From Endomychus coccineus (taxonomy: Eukaryota > Arthropoda > Insecta > Coleoptera > Endomychidae), in contig OY294070.1 in assembly GCA_958510875.1 (NCBI GenBank), positions 23,241,631 to 23,305,630 on the forward strand: a stretch of DNA of 64,000 bases, read 5' to 3'. Under the pieces are notes generated by a model. That model was not told where the DNA came from. It saw only the letters and a program-made list of their open reading frames with translations, and did no database searches. This document shows, piece by piece, positions 10,112 to 21,814 of the stretch (within the stretch, counting starts at the first letter, position 1; every line of letters starts with the position of its first letter). The position numbers and the translations under genes were made by a program.

Positions 10112-13045
10112 CGAGGGCGATGTGAAAAGTCAATGAAAAATAAAAACGATTTCGGCAATTCTTCAAAATAGGCGTTTGTTTCAGTAACCTCATCGTTGGA
10201 GTCAAAATCTTTCCGCCCAGCCATTTTTTCAAAGTTTGGAAATAGATAAAGATCCAATTCGTAGCGCAATACATGCAATTTTGCCATTGCAACTGCGGAC
10301 CTGTGCACCGGTGCTTGTCCTGGTGAAAGACCGATTTTTCTTTGCCAAATGCGGTCGCTTTCGTTTCAAATCGGCGTCGAATCGATCCAACAGCTCTGTA
10401 TAATATACGTAGGTGATCTTTTTGCCCTTTAGGCCAGCCACCAGAGGAAAAATTGAGGAAAAAAAATAGAAGGTGTGAATTTGCAGTGTTTTTATATGTA
10501 TTTCGGTGTGCTGAAAACGGGAAGAATAATCTAAAAATTCCTACAAGTTACGAGCATGTTTTGGCTCGAAAAAAGATGATTTTCATGTTTTTTTGCGTAT
10601 TAAAATAAAACGGTGGCCCAAATGGAAAAACATTTCGAGAGATAAATTGTACAAAAAGTGAAAACGCATCGTTTGAGCAGAAATATAAGTCATTTCGATG
10701 TTACAGTCTTGAGATATGAGCAAAATAGTGTTTTTTTAGGGGAATACAAATGTTGTTTTTCTCATTCGAATATTGACCAAAAAAATATTCTATTCAAATT
10801 GAAATATATTTTTTTATAAACTTTCTACGGTGTTCTGTTTTTTTTATCTTTCATTCTGGCTCCACAATCGGCCATTTCCAAAAATCCCTAAAACTGAGAT
10901 TGCCAGCCGAAAAATGGACTTATCGACAAAAAAAAAATTCTCTTGTAGATCTCAACAAATTTGATATAAAACATCCTTCAATATTGTTATTGGGGCTTAA
11001 AAAAAAATTTAGGACAACTTTGAAAATTTCGGACCTCGGGAAATGTGCAAACTTTTAGGTGAAAAATTTTTTAGGATGATAAAATCTCAGGTTCTGTTAT
11101 AGTATTTCACGACGCGTATTTTACGCTAAAGAATACTTCTCCAGGTTGAGTAGAAATTGAGATATTGATATAAATGTGTTTGGGCCCTCCCAGAACCCAA
11201 TTTTGGGCCTATAGAAAAAAATTGGAAATCGTTGGAAAGTAGACAAATTTTCTGATCTAAATCCAAAAATTAGGCCTCGTAGCTATCACCATCTCGAATT
11301 TAGAGCGCGTTGACATAAAAAAAATCACGAGTAAAATGATGCAGCGGCTTAAATTTCTATACCGCTTATCTGCCGTAGGTAATAGTAGATTTCAACTAGT
11401 AGATTGAAATTTAAAAAAATTTTTGAATACTTAAAACTTGGTTAGTATCTAAATAACTAAAAAATGATCACTTCAATTGAAAATATTATTATTGCACATT
11501 GTTATATTCAATTTAAATTATTTCTTTTGTCAAGAATCATATTTAACAAATGTGAACGCATTTTCATGTGACCGCCATAAACTTCAAATTAATAGTATAT
11601 TCGAAAGAATCGGAAAACTAATCGATGACTCATCATACTTACGTATATTAATTTATAGGCTCGAAGTTTCTTATTTTTCTGAACCTGTAATGGTTATTGT
11701 ATAAACTTATAATGACTTAAAGTATAATGTTTTAAAGCGTTGAAAGGAAAGGTTAAAACAAATTATTCATTGTTCAATGTGCAATAATCATATTTTAAAT
11801 TGAAGTGATCATTTTTTAGTTATTTTGATTCTAATCAGGTTGAGAAAATTCAAAAAAAATTTTAAATTTCAATTTACTAGTTGAAATCTACTATTATGGC
11901 AGATAAGCGGTATAGAAATTTAAGCCGCTGCATTATTTTACAGGTGATTTTTTTTATGTCAACGCGCTCTAAATTCGAGATGGTGATAGCTACGAGGTCT
12001 TATTTTTGTAGTTAGATCAGAAAATTTGTCCACTTTCCAACTATTCCCAATTTTTGTCTATAGGCCCAAAATTGGGTTCTGGGCAGGCCCAAACACATTT
12101 ATATCAATATCTCAACTTCTACTCAACCTAGAGAAGTTTTCTTTAGCTATAACAGAACCTGAGATTTGATCATCCTAAAAAATTTCTAACCTGAGAAATT
12201 TGCACATTTTTCGAGGTCCGAAATTTTCAAAGTTGTCCTACATTTTTTTTAAGCCCCAAAAACAGTATTGAAGGATGTTTTGTATCACATTTGTTGAGAC
12301 CTACAAGAGAATTTTGTTTTCTTGTTGACAAGTCCATTTTTCGGCAAGCAATCTCAGTTTTAGGGATTCTTGGAAATGGCCGATTGTGGAGCCAAAATGA
12401 AAGATAAAAAAAAACAAAACACCGTAGAAAGTTTATAAAAAAACTATGTTTCAATTTGAATAGAATATTTTTTTGGTCAATATTCGAATGCGAAAAAAAA
12501 AACATTTGTATTCCCCTAAAAAAACACTATTTTGCTCATATCTCAAAACTGTAACATCGAAATGACTTATATTTCTGCTCAAACGATGGGTTTTCACTTT
12601 TTGTACAACTTATCTCTCGACATGTTTTACCATTTGGGCCACCGTTTTCTTTTTAAACGCAAAAAATATGAAAATCGTATATTTTTGCGCCAAAAAATGG
12701 CCGTAACTTTTGAAGCTAACTTGAAGGAATTTTTTCTTTATTTTTCCCGTTTTTAGCGATCAAAATGCATATAAAAGCATACAAAATTTACACCTTCATT
12801 TTTCAAGCGATATGCGCTGGATTTCGTTCCTCTAGCGACTGTACTACTTTTCAAAGTAATCGATATGGACGATACCGTGTGCATCCGAAAAAACTGTCGT
12901 CATGACTTTGTTGACCGATAGACCCACTTTGGCCTTTTTCGGCTTCGATTCGCCAGGACAAGTTCACTGTTTCGACTGTTCCTTGGTCTCTGGTGTGTTG
13001 TGATGAATCCATGTTTCTTACATGATTACGAAACGTTTGTTACAC
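10112..13045 (-). pseudogene. mariner transposase, split by a foldback element
   Basis: DD34D-type mariner on the minus strand. The 5' part, about 13045-12842, reads in broken frames as ETWIHH then HTRDQGTVET, HRYRPYR-like text and HIDYFEK; the stretch is the usual region after the first catalytic Asp. The rest is at 10434-10112: GKKITYVYYTELLDRF, KRPHLAKK, HRSAVAMAKLHVLRYEL, DLYLFPNFEKMAG, ETNAYFEELPKS. The 2.4-kb gap between HIDYFEK and GKKIT is the foldback at 10435-12841. HPPYSPDLAPCDF, which holds the third catalytic Asp, is deleted between YEL and LYLFPN. The element's 3' end reads GACTTTTCACATCGCCCTCG and stops at a TA (10110-10111), as expected for mariner. The N-terminus is missing. 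Confidence 0.85.
10435..12841. repeat. 2.4-kb foldback element with ~1-kb inverted arms
   Basis: The left arm (about 10435-11505) and right arm (about 11775-12841) are inverted copies of each other, with a ~270-bp centre. The outer ends CAGCCACCAGAGGAA and (reverse strand) CAGTCGCTAGAGGAA match at 12 of 15 positions. Matching blocks run along the whole length, for example the pair around TTGACATAAAAAAAATCAC near 11310 and its partner near 11950, and ATGATCACTTCAATT at 11463 with its partner near 11805. No protein motif is found, so it is non-autonomous. It splits the mariner ORF; CTTT occurs on both sides and may be a short target duplication (inference). Confidence 0.8.
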
Positions 13046-13907
13046 TGAAATTTCATCCAAAAAGTCTACGTAATGTATTTCACAACTCTAAATTTCACAA
13101 GATCGCTGTCTCTTTAGTTTATTTTTGCAATTATTCACACTATAATATAACCGTCTTTTATATCCACTTGATGTCACAAGAACTATAAAAATCTTCCCCA
13201 GAATATAGCAGTCTAGGACTTCTTTCTTACATTCTTTGACTACCCAAGAAGAAAACTTATGATGTTCGAGGAACATCGTGGTATCGCTAATATGATTCAT
13301 ACAATTATGGTATCAAAAATATGTCGTTGTAGACATTGGTTTTTCAAAGTAAAATTATATGTTTTGCGCTTCTTGTATTTCCTGTTACATTAGATAAATG
13401 TGGAATACACAAAGTCAATGCGGAATAGGCAAGAAAGGAGATATATTTTTATAGGCGATGCACATGTAAGTTTATAACTCATACGACTCATGCAATTAGT
13501 TGTTTATTCCTCGGCGATATCGTATAAATAATCGACATCTTACGAAAATGTGTAAAAGACCAGTATATCTTTCCGCAAGACCATAAATACAAGATATTGG
13601 TAATTACTCGTACATAAAACTAAATATTTATTTAAAACCATGAAACAAGCAATAAATGTCGTTTTTAATTGCTTCGCATGCCGACACAGATGTTTCTGCA
13701 CAAGTATAAATATTGCCGTCCCATAGTATCTTGAGACCGATACAGGTGGCGAATGTGATTCGATGTTTTATCAAAGAATAGTACAACCTCGGGTATTCCA
13801 TAGATCATAACTTAACCTCGTTCGCTGTAAGAAAGGAACTAGATTATATTAGATTTTGAAGGATGTCCTTAAATAACTATTGTACACCTCTTTACAGTAC
13901 TGGCATA
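13046..13907. other. Mostly featureless, LINE tail scrap at its left
   Basis: At 13230-13275 there is a short match to the LINE 3' tail (GAAAACTTATGATGTTCGAG then GAACATCGTGG). The remaining sequence to 13907 shows no motif, inverted ends or tandem array. Confidence 0.45.
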
Positions 13908-14563
13908 CAGGGTGTCCCATTTTGGGTACTTTTGCGGGGTATCTCCTTTATTTTTAAAGATAGAGAGTTGCGGTTTTCGCGACACTGTGCTACTTTTTCG
14001 TAAAACTCAAGATGCCGTCAACAGAATTTTCATAGCCCTTTTAGTTTTTAAGATACAGGGCATTTCTGAAAATGTTGCATTTTGTGACCCCCCTCGTATC
14101 TCCGTTATCCTTCAACTTATCGAAAAGGTAAAATAACATTCTAATAGATTTTTTTCCGTAGAATGCAGTGGTGTAGATAACTTTTGTTACATATTTACTG
14201 TTTTTGAGTTATAAAGTAAAATTATGTTTTTTTAAATGGAATACTCTGTATATTTATATACTATAAAATTTGTCTTTTTTTTACCTTTTCAAAAATATAT
14301 GATAGTATAAACTTTTTTTCAGAAACACGCAAATAATTGACAATTTTCAGAAATAAAATACATATTTTAATAGTAGGCTATGGATAACAATAATAAACAA
14401 GTGCAACTTACATATTACTAACAAATAATTGGATACCTTGTATATAGGTATCTATTAAAAAAAATTCCCATAGATCTTTTTTCTAACAGTAAGTTTGTAA
14501 CAACAGTTTTGTAGCGTAAAGTGACAATATAACAACATAAAAAAATAACATTATTAAAAAAAA

Positions 14564-15687
14564 TTAAATGTGATGTTCAAATTGACCACCATTTTCTCTA
14601 ATGCAAAATTGGCACATCTTTGAGATTCTTTGAATAGCGTTCAAAAGAACCATTGTTCTGATTCGCAGATTTCGAAAAGCTGAATTGCCTCTCGAAGTTT
14701 TGCAATGCCGTCATATCGAGTTTTATATACTTCATTTTGTATATAACCCCATAAAAAAAAATCTAAAATTGAGAGATCTGGTGATCGTGGAGGCCATCTA
14801 ACAGGTCCGTTGGTACCTATCCATCTTTGAGGAAAGTTATTACTTAGAAAGGCCCTTAAGAGCCTAGAGTTATGACTTGGGGCACCATCTTGCTGTAGGT
14901 AAACAGCATTATACTGGGCTAATGGAATGTTTTCGAGCAGTTCTGGAATAACTTCCTCAAGAATTTCTAGGTATCTACGTGCTGTAAGACCTCCTTCAAA
15001 AATCCTATAAACTATATGTCTACCCAAAATAAAACATGAAACCCCAACTCCAAAGCGTCCTTGTTTGTGCCCTTTCAAACATTAAATGCAGATTTTCACT
15101 ACGCCAGTTCCTGGTATTGTGACGATTGAAAATGCCAGCACTTGAAATAAAGCATTCGTCTGACCAGATAACAAGTCTGCCAAATGAATCGTTAGCATCG
15201 ATTTGTTGCAAATACCACTGGCAAAACAGTGCCCGGCGCTCGGCATCGCCAGGATGCAAATGTTGTAGTATATTAAATTTGTATGGATGATACTTATATT
15301 TCTTCAAGATCCTCTGAGCGTTAGTTTTTGGCACACCAATTTCCTTCTCAATTTTTCTACATGAGGACGAAGGTGTTGCTTCTATATATCCTAAAGTATC
15401 TATCTCTTTTCTTTCCCTGTTCTCTTTGTTGTATGTTTTAGGGCGCGGGTGAACAAATGATCCGGGCTCAACTAAATTTGCTTTTAAACAGCCAAATATC
15501 CCAAAAAACGGTTGCGTTCTTTCTGGATATCTAACAAGCAAAAATTAAAATGATAATAGAGATTTTCGTAGCCATAATAGCTTACTCACCTTTGGAAATA
15601 TAATTCCGAAGCTTCTTCAGAATTTTCATTACTCTGTATAAAGCATACCATCATATCATATTTCTCATAATTTTCGTAAACTGCCAT
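14564..15687 (-). pseudogene. ITm transposase with DUF4817-like HTH and one intron
   Basis: Start ATG at 15687. Exon 1 (15687-15590) gives VYENYEKYDMMVCFIQ and SEEASELYFQR; a 59-bp GTGAGT...TAG intron (15589-15531) follows, and exon 2 resumes in phase with YPERTQPF, restoring the helix-turn-helix typical of this group. Next come a second HTH region (SSCRKIEKEIGVPKTNAQRI), the first catalytic Asp in VIWSDECF, NRHNTRNW, QQDGAPSHNSR with the second Asp, and WPPRSPDLSILDFFLWGY with the third, about 36 residues on. Frameshifts near 15085 and near 14670 break it; past the second, CQFCIRENGGQFEHHI continues to a stop at 14564. Both are small, so the element died recently. Confidence 0.88.
15531..15589 (-). 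other. 59-bp spliceosomal intron in transposase
   Basis: Donor AAG/GTGAGTAAG and acceptor TTGTTAG/AT. The split falls after the second base of an Arg codon. Removing the intron joins FQR to YPER, the conserved core of the N-terminal domain, which is the main reason to believe it. Confidence 0.8.
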
Positions 15688-16299
15688 TATTCGAAAAAAT
15701 TGATAAATATCTATTGAATAATGATACCAAAAGAACGAAAATAAACAGCTTAAATGCGATAGAGATTTGACGTTTATTTCTGTTTCTTGTCATAAACAAT
15801 ATCAATGGCCTACTATTAAAATATGTATTTAATTTCTGAAAATTGTCAATTATTTGCGGGTTCCTGAAAAAAAGTTTATACTATCATATATTTTTGAAAA
15901 GGTAAAAAAAAGACAAATTTCATAGTTTATAAATATACAGGGTGTTCCATTCAAAAAAACATAAGTTTGCTTTATAACTCAAAAACAGTAAATATGTAAC
16001 AAAAGTTATCTACACCACTGCATTCTACGGAAAAAAAAACTATTAGAATGTTATTTTACCTTTTCGATAAGTTGAAGGATAACGGAGATACGAGGGGGGT
16101 CACAAAATGCAACATTTTCAGAAATGCCCTGTATCTTAAAAACTAAAAGGGCTATGAAAATTCTGTTGACGGCATCTTGAGTTTTACGAAAAAGTAGCAC
16201 AGTGTCGCGAAAACCGCAACTCTCTATCTTTAAAAATAAAGGAGATACCCCGCAAAAGTACCCAAAATGGGACACCCTGTACATCGGTGTGTTTTAGCT

Positions 16300-16795
16300 C
16301 TTTTAGGAAAGCTGAAGTTCCAGTGGTACAATTTGCTCGATGGTTGTGTATATCCCGAAGAGTCTGCTCCTACAGATGTATCGGTATTTCTTCTACTTTG
16401 TACAGAATCTACACATTCCATCGTTCTCTAGACCAATATCACTCATATGGGAGTTGAGTTTGCAGAGTTCCTGCTCAGTTTTACACTTTCGAAAATCCAG
16501 GAGGGTTTTGGATTGTCCGTATCCCGAGAAACTCCAGTATTTTGTATTGATTTCTGTTTCTTCTGTGCTGAGGATTTCTTTTCTAGTACGCTTGCCTAAC
16601 CGCAGGAGGGTTCTTGTCCTATCAGAGGCGTTTCAGCTCTATCTATTTCCCTCAATTCCTATATCTCCTGGGACCCAATGAAGGGTGATTGTGTTCTGCA
16701 TTCCTTAGTTGTTTAATTTTGCAATTGAGAACCATCTTTAAGCTAATGATGTTCATTTTGCATAGCGGACCTGACATGGTATTTTTTCATACTTT
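16300..16795 (-). pseudogene. LINE RNase H / C-terminal remnant
   Basis: Minus-strand translation in broken frames gives PGDIGIEGNR near 16670-16640, a worn version of the WVPGHxGIxGNE motif of LINE RNase H domains, with further matching-looking text downstream near LRDIHNH (16340-16360). Stops are frequent. It resembles the RNase H-bearing LINE at 260-2430 in type, not the neighbouring 16795-17730 element. Its right edge abuts that other LINE, so one probably inserted next to or into the other. Confidence 0.55.
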
Positions 16796-16961
16796 GACTA
16801 GAGGGAAACCTATAATGTTCGGAGAACATCATGTGAGCCAGCAGTGGAATGTAGAGCGATGGGCATTCGTATTTGTCTTGAAGGTTTGGAGGTTATAGGC
16901 ATAGGGAAAGACCTCAGTAGGTGAAGAGTTCCGCAACTTCGCTGTTCGATAAAAGATGAAG

Positions 16962-17453
16962 TGTGGGGATCAGCTATTAAGGTTGGGCGGTTTGCCCTAA
17001 GCTGACCCGTGGTCCTGGTGGAGGCATAGGGATTGAATTGAAACGCAACACTTATAGAAAGAGTTACACTTTACTCAACGTAGAGTTCGACGCCATTATG
17101 GCTTAATGTCTCGCTCTATATAAATACAATTGGTACAAGTACAAATCAATGACAATACCGTCAATATCGGGATAATGTATATGAATAATTGAATGTCCTA
17201 CATAAGTATATATACATTATGTCATATACTGCTATTGTTATTGTCCTAGTTGAACTAGTCTAAGACGTCAAGGTAGCTGTGCCAAACAATATGTTTAATA
17301 TATTAACGCAACATTAAACATATTGCTTTGTGGGTCAGCTCCGAGATGTAAACATATACTTATAATAACATTACTAAATAGAAATAAGGTCGCATTCTAT
17401 AATTTGGGGATTCTAGGTAATCTCGTATAGGGATGGATGATTCCTATACTACA
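16962..17453. mobile_element. Solo LTR of an LTR retrotransposon
   Basis: A 492-bp insertion in the LINE starting TGTGGGGATCAGC and ending CTATACTACA, so with the TG...CA termini of an LTR. It is flanked by GAAG on both sides (16958-16961 and 17454-17457), a 4-bp target duplication. Comparing with the uninterrupted LINE copy near 6480 confirms that this block is extra. It contains a TATA box, and no gag or pol sequence. A 4-bp duplication fits Gypsy-type elements, but family cannot be fixed from an LTR alone. Confidence 0.75.
17117..17123 (+). promoter_or_regulatory. TATA box in solo LTR
   Basis: TATATAA within CTCTATATAAATAC, about 155 bp into the LTR. This position suits an LTR promoter and suggests plus orientation. 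No transcript evidence is available here. Confidence 0.45.
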
Positions 17454-17764
17454 GAAGTATAGTAGGAAGAAGTATGCCAGGTCTCGAGCTTGACAATGAA
17501 GGGGTGACTAGTTTGAGCTCTTCTAGTCCGCCCATCTGGAATCTCTCGTGGTGAAACAACAGACGAGATTTCTGAAGTACACTGACCATGGGAATATCTA
17601 TAGAAAAGGAGGAGATCTCCCACCTTTCTATGATGTCAATGAACTCTTGAGTGTGACATAATCAATCAATCGAATAGTTCCCCTCTAGGTAGAATTCAAA
17701 CTCCAAAACATATGAACAGTTGATTCATATTGCATTTGTTACCAACCGATGCATTATTAACTAT

Positions 17765-19411
17765 CATTTTCGAGTGGAAACTATGGGACTGTATATCTCC
17801 ATTATAAACGCTTCCATAGTTTATCACTGGAAATGGAGAGTTGTACTTTTTTTTCTGTAGGAAATTAATTTACATAGCTACAAAGAAGGTTCCGGGAATG
17901 TTTTGTCTACCTTGCTTAGTTTTGACAGAGTTTGGAGTGGAAACTATGGGACTGTATATCACCAGTATAAATTCTTTCATAGTTTATTACTGGAAACGGA
18001 GAGTGGTACGTTTTTTTCCTGTATAAAAATTATATTACATAGCTACAAAGAAGGTTCCGGGAATGATTTGACCACCTTGCTTAGTTTTGACGGAGTTTCA
18101 AGTGGAAACTATGGGGCTGTATATCTCCAGTATAAACTATTTCATAGTTTATCACTGGAGAAGAAGAGTGGCACTTTTTTTTCTGAAGGAAATTAATTTA
18201 CATAGCTACAAAGAAGGTTCCGGAAAGCTTTTATCCACCTTGTTTAGTTTTGACAGAGTTTCGAGTGGGAACCATGGTACTGTTATATCCAGTGTAAGCT
18301 GTTTCATAGTTTATTACTGCAATTGAAGAGTGGTACGTTTTTTTCCATAGGAAATTGAATTACATAGCTACAAAGAAGGTTCCGGGAATGTTTTGTCTAC
18401 CTTGCTTAGTTTTGACGCAGTTTCGAGTGGAAACTATGGGACTGTATATCTCCAGTGTGAACTCTTCCATAGTTCATTACTAGAAATGGAGAGTGGCACA
18501 TTTTTTTCTGTAGGAAATTTAATCACATAGCTACAAAGAAGGTTCCGGGAATGTTTTGTCTACTTGCTCAGTTTTGACGGAGTTTCGAGTGGAAACTATG
18601 GGACTGTGTATCTCCAGTGTAAGCTGTTTCATAGTTTATTACTGCAATTGAAGAGTGGTACGTTTTTTTCCATAGAAAATTAAATTACATAGCTACAAAG
18701 AAGGTTCCGGGAATGATTTGACCACCTTGCTTAGTTTTGACGGAGTTTCGAGTGGAAACTATGGGGCTGTATATCTCCAGTATAAACTATTTCATAGTTT
18801 ATCACTGGAAATGAAGAGTGGCACTTTTTTTATGAAGGAAATTAATTTACATAGCTACAAAGGAGGTTCCGGAAATCTTTTATCCATCTTGTTTAGTTTT
18901 GACAGAGATTCGAGTGGGAAGCATGGTACTGTGTATCTCCAGTGTAAGCTGTTTCATAGTTTATTACTGCAATTGAAGAGTGGTACGTTTTTTTCCATAG
19001 GAAATTGAATTACATAGCTACAAAGAAGGTTCCGGGAATGTTTTGTCTACCTTGCTTAGTTTTGACGCAGTTTCGAGTGGAAACTATGGGACTGTATATC
19101 TCCAGTGTGAACTCTTCCATAGTTCATTACTAGAAATGGAGAGTGGCACATTTTTTTCTGTAGGAAATTTAATCACATAGCTACAAAGAAGGTTCCGGGA
19201 ATGTTTTGTCTACTTGCTCAGTTTTGACGGAGTTTCGAGTCGAAACTATGGGACTGTGTATCTCCATTGCAAACTCTTTCATAGCTTATTACTGGAAATG
19301 AAGAGTGGTCCATTTTTTTCTGTAGGAAATCAAATTACATAGCTACGAAGAAGGTTCCGAGGATGTTTCGTCCGCCTTGCTTAGTTTCGAAGGAGTTACA
19401 AGTGGAAACTA
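17765..19411. repeat. ~162-bp satellite, ten monomers, 650-bp higher-order repeat
   Basis: The marker CATAGCTACAAAGAAGGTTC recurs at about 17873, 18038, 18201, 18363, 18525, 18688, 18850, 19013, 19175 and 19338 (last one with a change), a spacing of 162-165 bp. Monomers differ from neighbours, but 18301-18605 matches 18951-19255 almost perfectly and GAATGATTTG at 18061 recurs at 18711, exactly 650 bp apart. The array is therefore a tetrameric higher-order repeat in about two and a half units. Each monomer contains a small dyad near CCAGTATAAACTA / TAGTTTATCACTGG. Because 162 is a multiple of three, long open frames run through it; they are repeat, not genes. Confidence 0.92.
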
Positions 19412-20260
19412 TGTTTTTTGTTGTTAATTAATGAATAATCCGTATAACCAACGATTTTCATAGATTGTGTTGAACAACATCAGATTGGTGAGAGTGGGTC
19501 AAATGAGATTATAAGGTTTAACTCTAACAAACTTACGATCCAACAAACAAGGGTAGTTGAAAGGAATCTTGTAAAATACGAACCGTACAATGAACCCATT
19601 TGAGTCTCAAATACCTGAATTATGTAAGGTGAACGTACAGAAGCTTTTCTATATTCATAAGAAGCATTCACATGAATATACTAACCACTGACCATATTCT
19701 ATTCCGGATTCCTATGACAATATGACATGTCCTTGAACACTTCAACTGTTTATCTATTTAAGACGGACACTCTACAGAAAGAGATTTAAGTTTCCTCGGT
19801 TCAGTGGATCGGAAGCTAGGATTCAACGGGGCTGCGGATTACGAAATGTCAAAATGATTATAGAAGATCAGTTTTTATACAAATCGGAGACCATCACTTA
19901 TGTTGTTCATCTTGTCATCTACACTGTTACCTCCTACCGACAACTAACCGAATTTTATTCTTCAGCCTTTTTTAATTCCCATGTTGCTGTCTCTTAATAT
20001 TCGGTAAGTTACCGATAATTGTAGTGGTACAGCCGATATAGGTAGACTTCGTTGTTCCTAAAAATTGAATAATAAGATATAAATCGAACACCAATTTACA
20101 CTTTCAGCCAGCTGTTAGTGACATGCCGAGAAAGAGTGGATAACGTACTGTGACCGTTCAACTGAATAAAATACAAACTTCTCTTAGCAATTTTACATTT
20201 TGCTACAATTACTGCAGGTTCAGTTTCATTACTACAGGCCAATATATCTGATAGAATGTG
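19412..20260. other. No recognisable feature
   Basis: AT-rich DNA between the satellite and a LINE scrap. No motif, terminal repeat or RNA gene seen. Confidence 0.45.
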
Positions 20261-20264
20261 AGTG

Positions 20265-20365
20265 GTTATGGTGGATCTGGACCAGAGCTGTTATTTCAAG
20301 AGAACGGAGTTCCACAGGGCATTATTTTGGGCCTTTCATTCTTCATTATAAATACACATGCATTA
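20265..20365 (+). pseudogene. Small LINE RT scrap
   Basis: Encodes GVPQGIILGLSFFIINTHAL, which matches the GVPQGxILGPxLFxIYIN palm motif of Jockey/RTE-like reverse transcriptases. The open frame that continues to 20637 in another reading has no motif I recognise. It points away from the minus-strand LINE next door, so it is a separate insertion. Confidence 0.6.
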
Positions 20366-21814
20366 CTTATTCCATACTCAATGCAGCTTCATTGCAGAAA
20401 GTTGATTTAAGGAAGCTAATGAGCTTGACATATATTATTGAGAACGCAAAATTAACCAAGACCAAATTTGGAGAGGTCATATTTGTAGATTTAGAACGAT
20501 ATTTCTTCCAAAACATATTACCAAAATCAGTTCTCAAGGAAATTAACGAAAAACAGAATTTTCATGGTCATAAAACTCTAAAATTAGAATTTTGCGATCC
20601 AACACAACCCAAAGGACGCTGTTGCTGGCAGACATGAAAGTCCAAATATCTTTAGGCAAAGTATTTGTTCTAGAATAGAATCCATTGCGAAACTCAGTTC
20701 ACAAATTCTTGAAATTATCAATTAAGCCCATAAAGATCTAATAAACTCAAAATTATGTCCTCAAGAGACCCAAAAGTGGGTAGATTTCCGTACTAAATAT
20801 ATACGAAGTTTTACTGAACATCGAACGAAGAAAATAGGATGGACCTTACGGCATAAGCTAACAACACAACATCTACTAATATTTAGACTCAATTTATTGT
20901 TGGCGCACCATTCAAAAATATTGTCCAGATCATTTTGTAGTGCATAGCAGTCATCTATGTTCTTTATTTCTATAAATATTTTCAAGTCATCAGCAAAAAT
21001 TAGTTTCAAGCTGAGTATGGTTTCAGCCAAATCATCAATAAATAACAGGAACAGTAGAGAACCAAGGTTTGAGCATTGAGGAACACCGGATTTGGCGATA
21101 AATGAATTTGATCTTTCACCATTATACTGCACAAACTGCGATCTATTGATGAGGTATGAGCAAAAAAATGCTTCTAAGGAGGTACAAACCCAATGGATTT
21201 GAGCTTGCCTAGAAGAAAATTGTGATCAAGTTCGAAAAATCTGTATATAATACGTCAACCTGTCTTTGGTAGTCATGAATAGCAGCCATATATGTGTTCA
21301 AATAGGTAAGATTCGTAACCGTAGATCTCCTTTAGACAAATCCATGTTCTAATGGTGATATAATATGCGAGAAAGTACTATAAATGCGTTGATACAGACA
21401 CATCTCAAAGATCTTACATAAGTTAGACAATATCGCAATTGAACGATAATTGAGTATAATACCAACATCACCAGATTTGTGAATGGGGATAATCTTTACT
21501 TTTGTCCAAACATTAGGAAATTTACTACATTTCAAACTGAGATTGAACAAAATCTGTTCTGAGACAACAAATACAAGCACAATATTCTATTAAGAAGCTT
21601 GGTATTTGATCATGTCCGCAGGTGTATTCATTCTCAAGGTTTTTAATAGCAGTTACAATTTCTGATTAACTTATTGATATAATATTTAAAAATGATGAGT
21701 TAATGCTGGTCAAATCTGAAATGTTGCTGAAATCGTTATCGTTATTGGGTTCAGAGTATTATAATGCCAAAGAATGTACCAAATGCTTCAACAATTTCTT
21801 TGGAACCATTCAAT

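Larger units (their letters stand above)
13908..16279 (-). mobile_element. ITm-type transposon with ~475-bp terminal inverted repeats
   Basis: Bounded by TA on both sides (13906-13907 and 16280-16281) with ends CAGGGTGTCCCATTTTGGG and its inverse. The terminal inverted repeats run about 13908-14382 and 15805-16279 and are nearly identical; the same 74-codon open frame appears once in each repeat on opposite strands, which is simply the repeat and not a gene. The TA duplication and a DD(36)D transposase of Tc1/mariner style place it in the IS630/Tc1/mariner superfamily. The arm similarity suggests a fairly recent insertion, though the transposase already has two frameshifts. Confidence 0.9.
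16795..17730 (-). pseudogene. Second copy of the CR1/Jockey-type LINE 3' region, LTR-interrupted
   Basis: Closely similar to 6305-7020: the 3' tail at 16795-16870, then the C-terminal coding part (16871-16961 and 17454-17700), matching GGTCTCGAGCTTGACAATGA and TCTGGAATCTCTCGTGGTG stretches of the first copy, and at its upstream end CCAAAACATATGAACAG. The join is broken at 16962-17453 by a solo LTR. No RT palm remains and the frame is ruined. It ends directly beside the satellite array. Confidence 0.8.

Noticed and set aside
13912..16284. Two identical ~75-codon proteins on opposite strands
   Set aside because: They are the two arms of one terminal inverted repeat, not paired genes.
17903..19008. 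Open frames with repeated SFDGVSSGNYGAVYLQYKLF-like text
   Set aside because: They arise because the satellite monomer is close to 54 codons long. The frame drifts between monomers and there is no start or splice context.
20200..20637. 145-codon open frame as a host gene
   Set aside because: It overlaps a LINE RT scrap in another frame and shows no domain.
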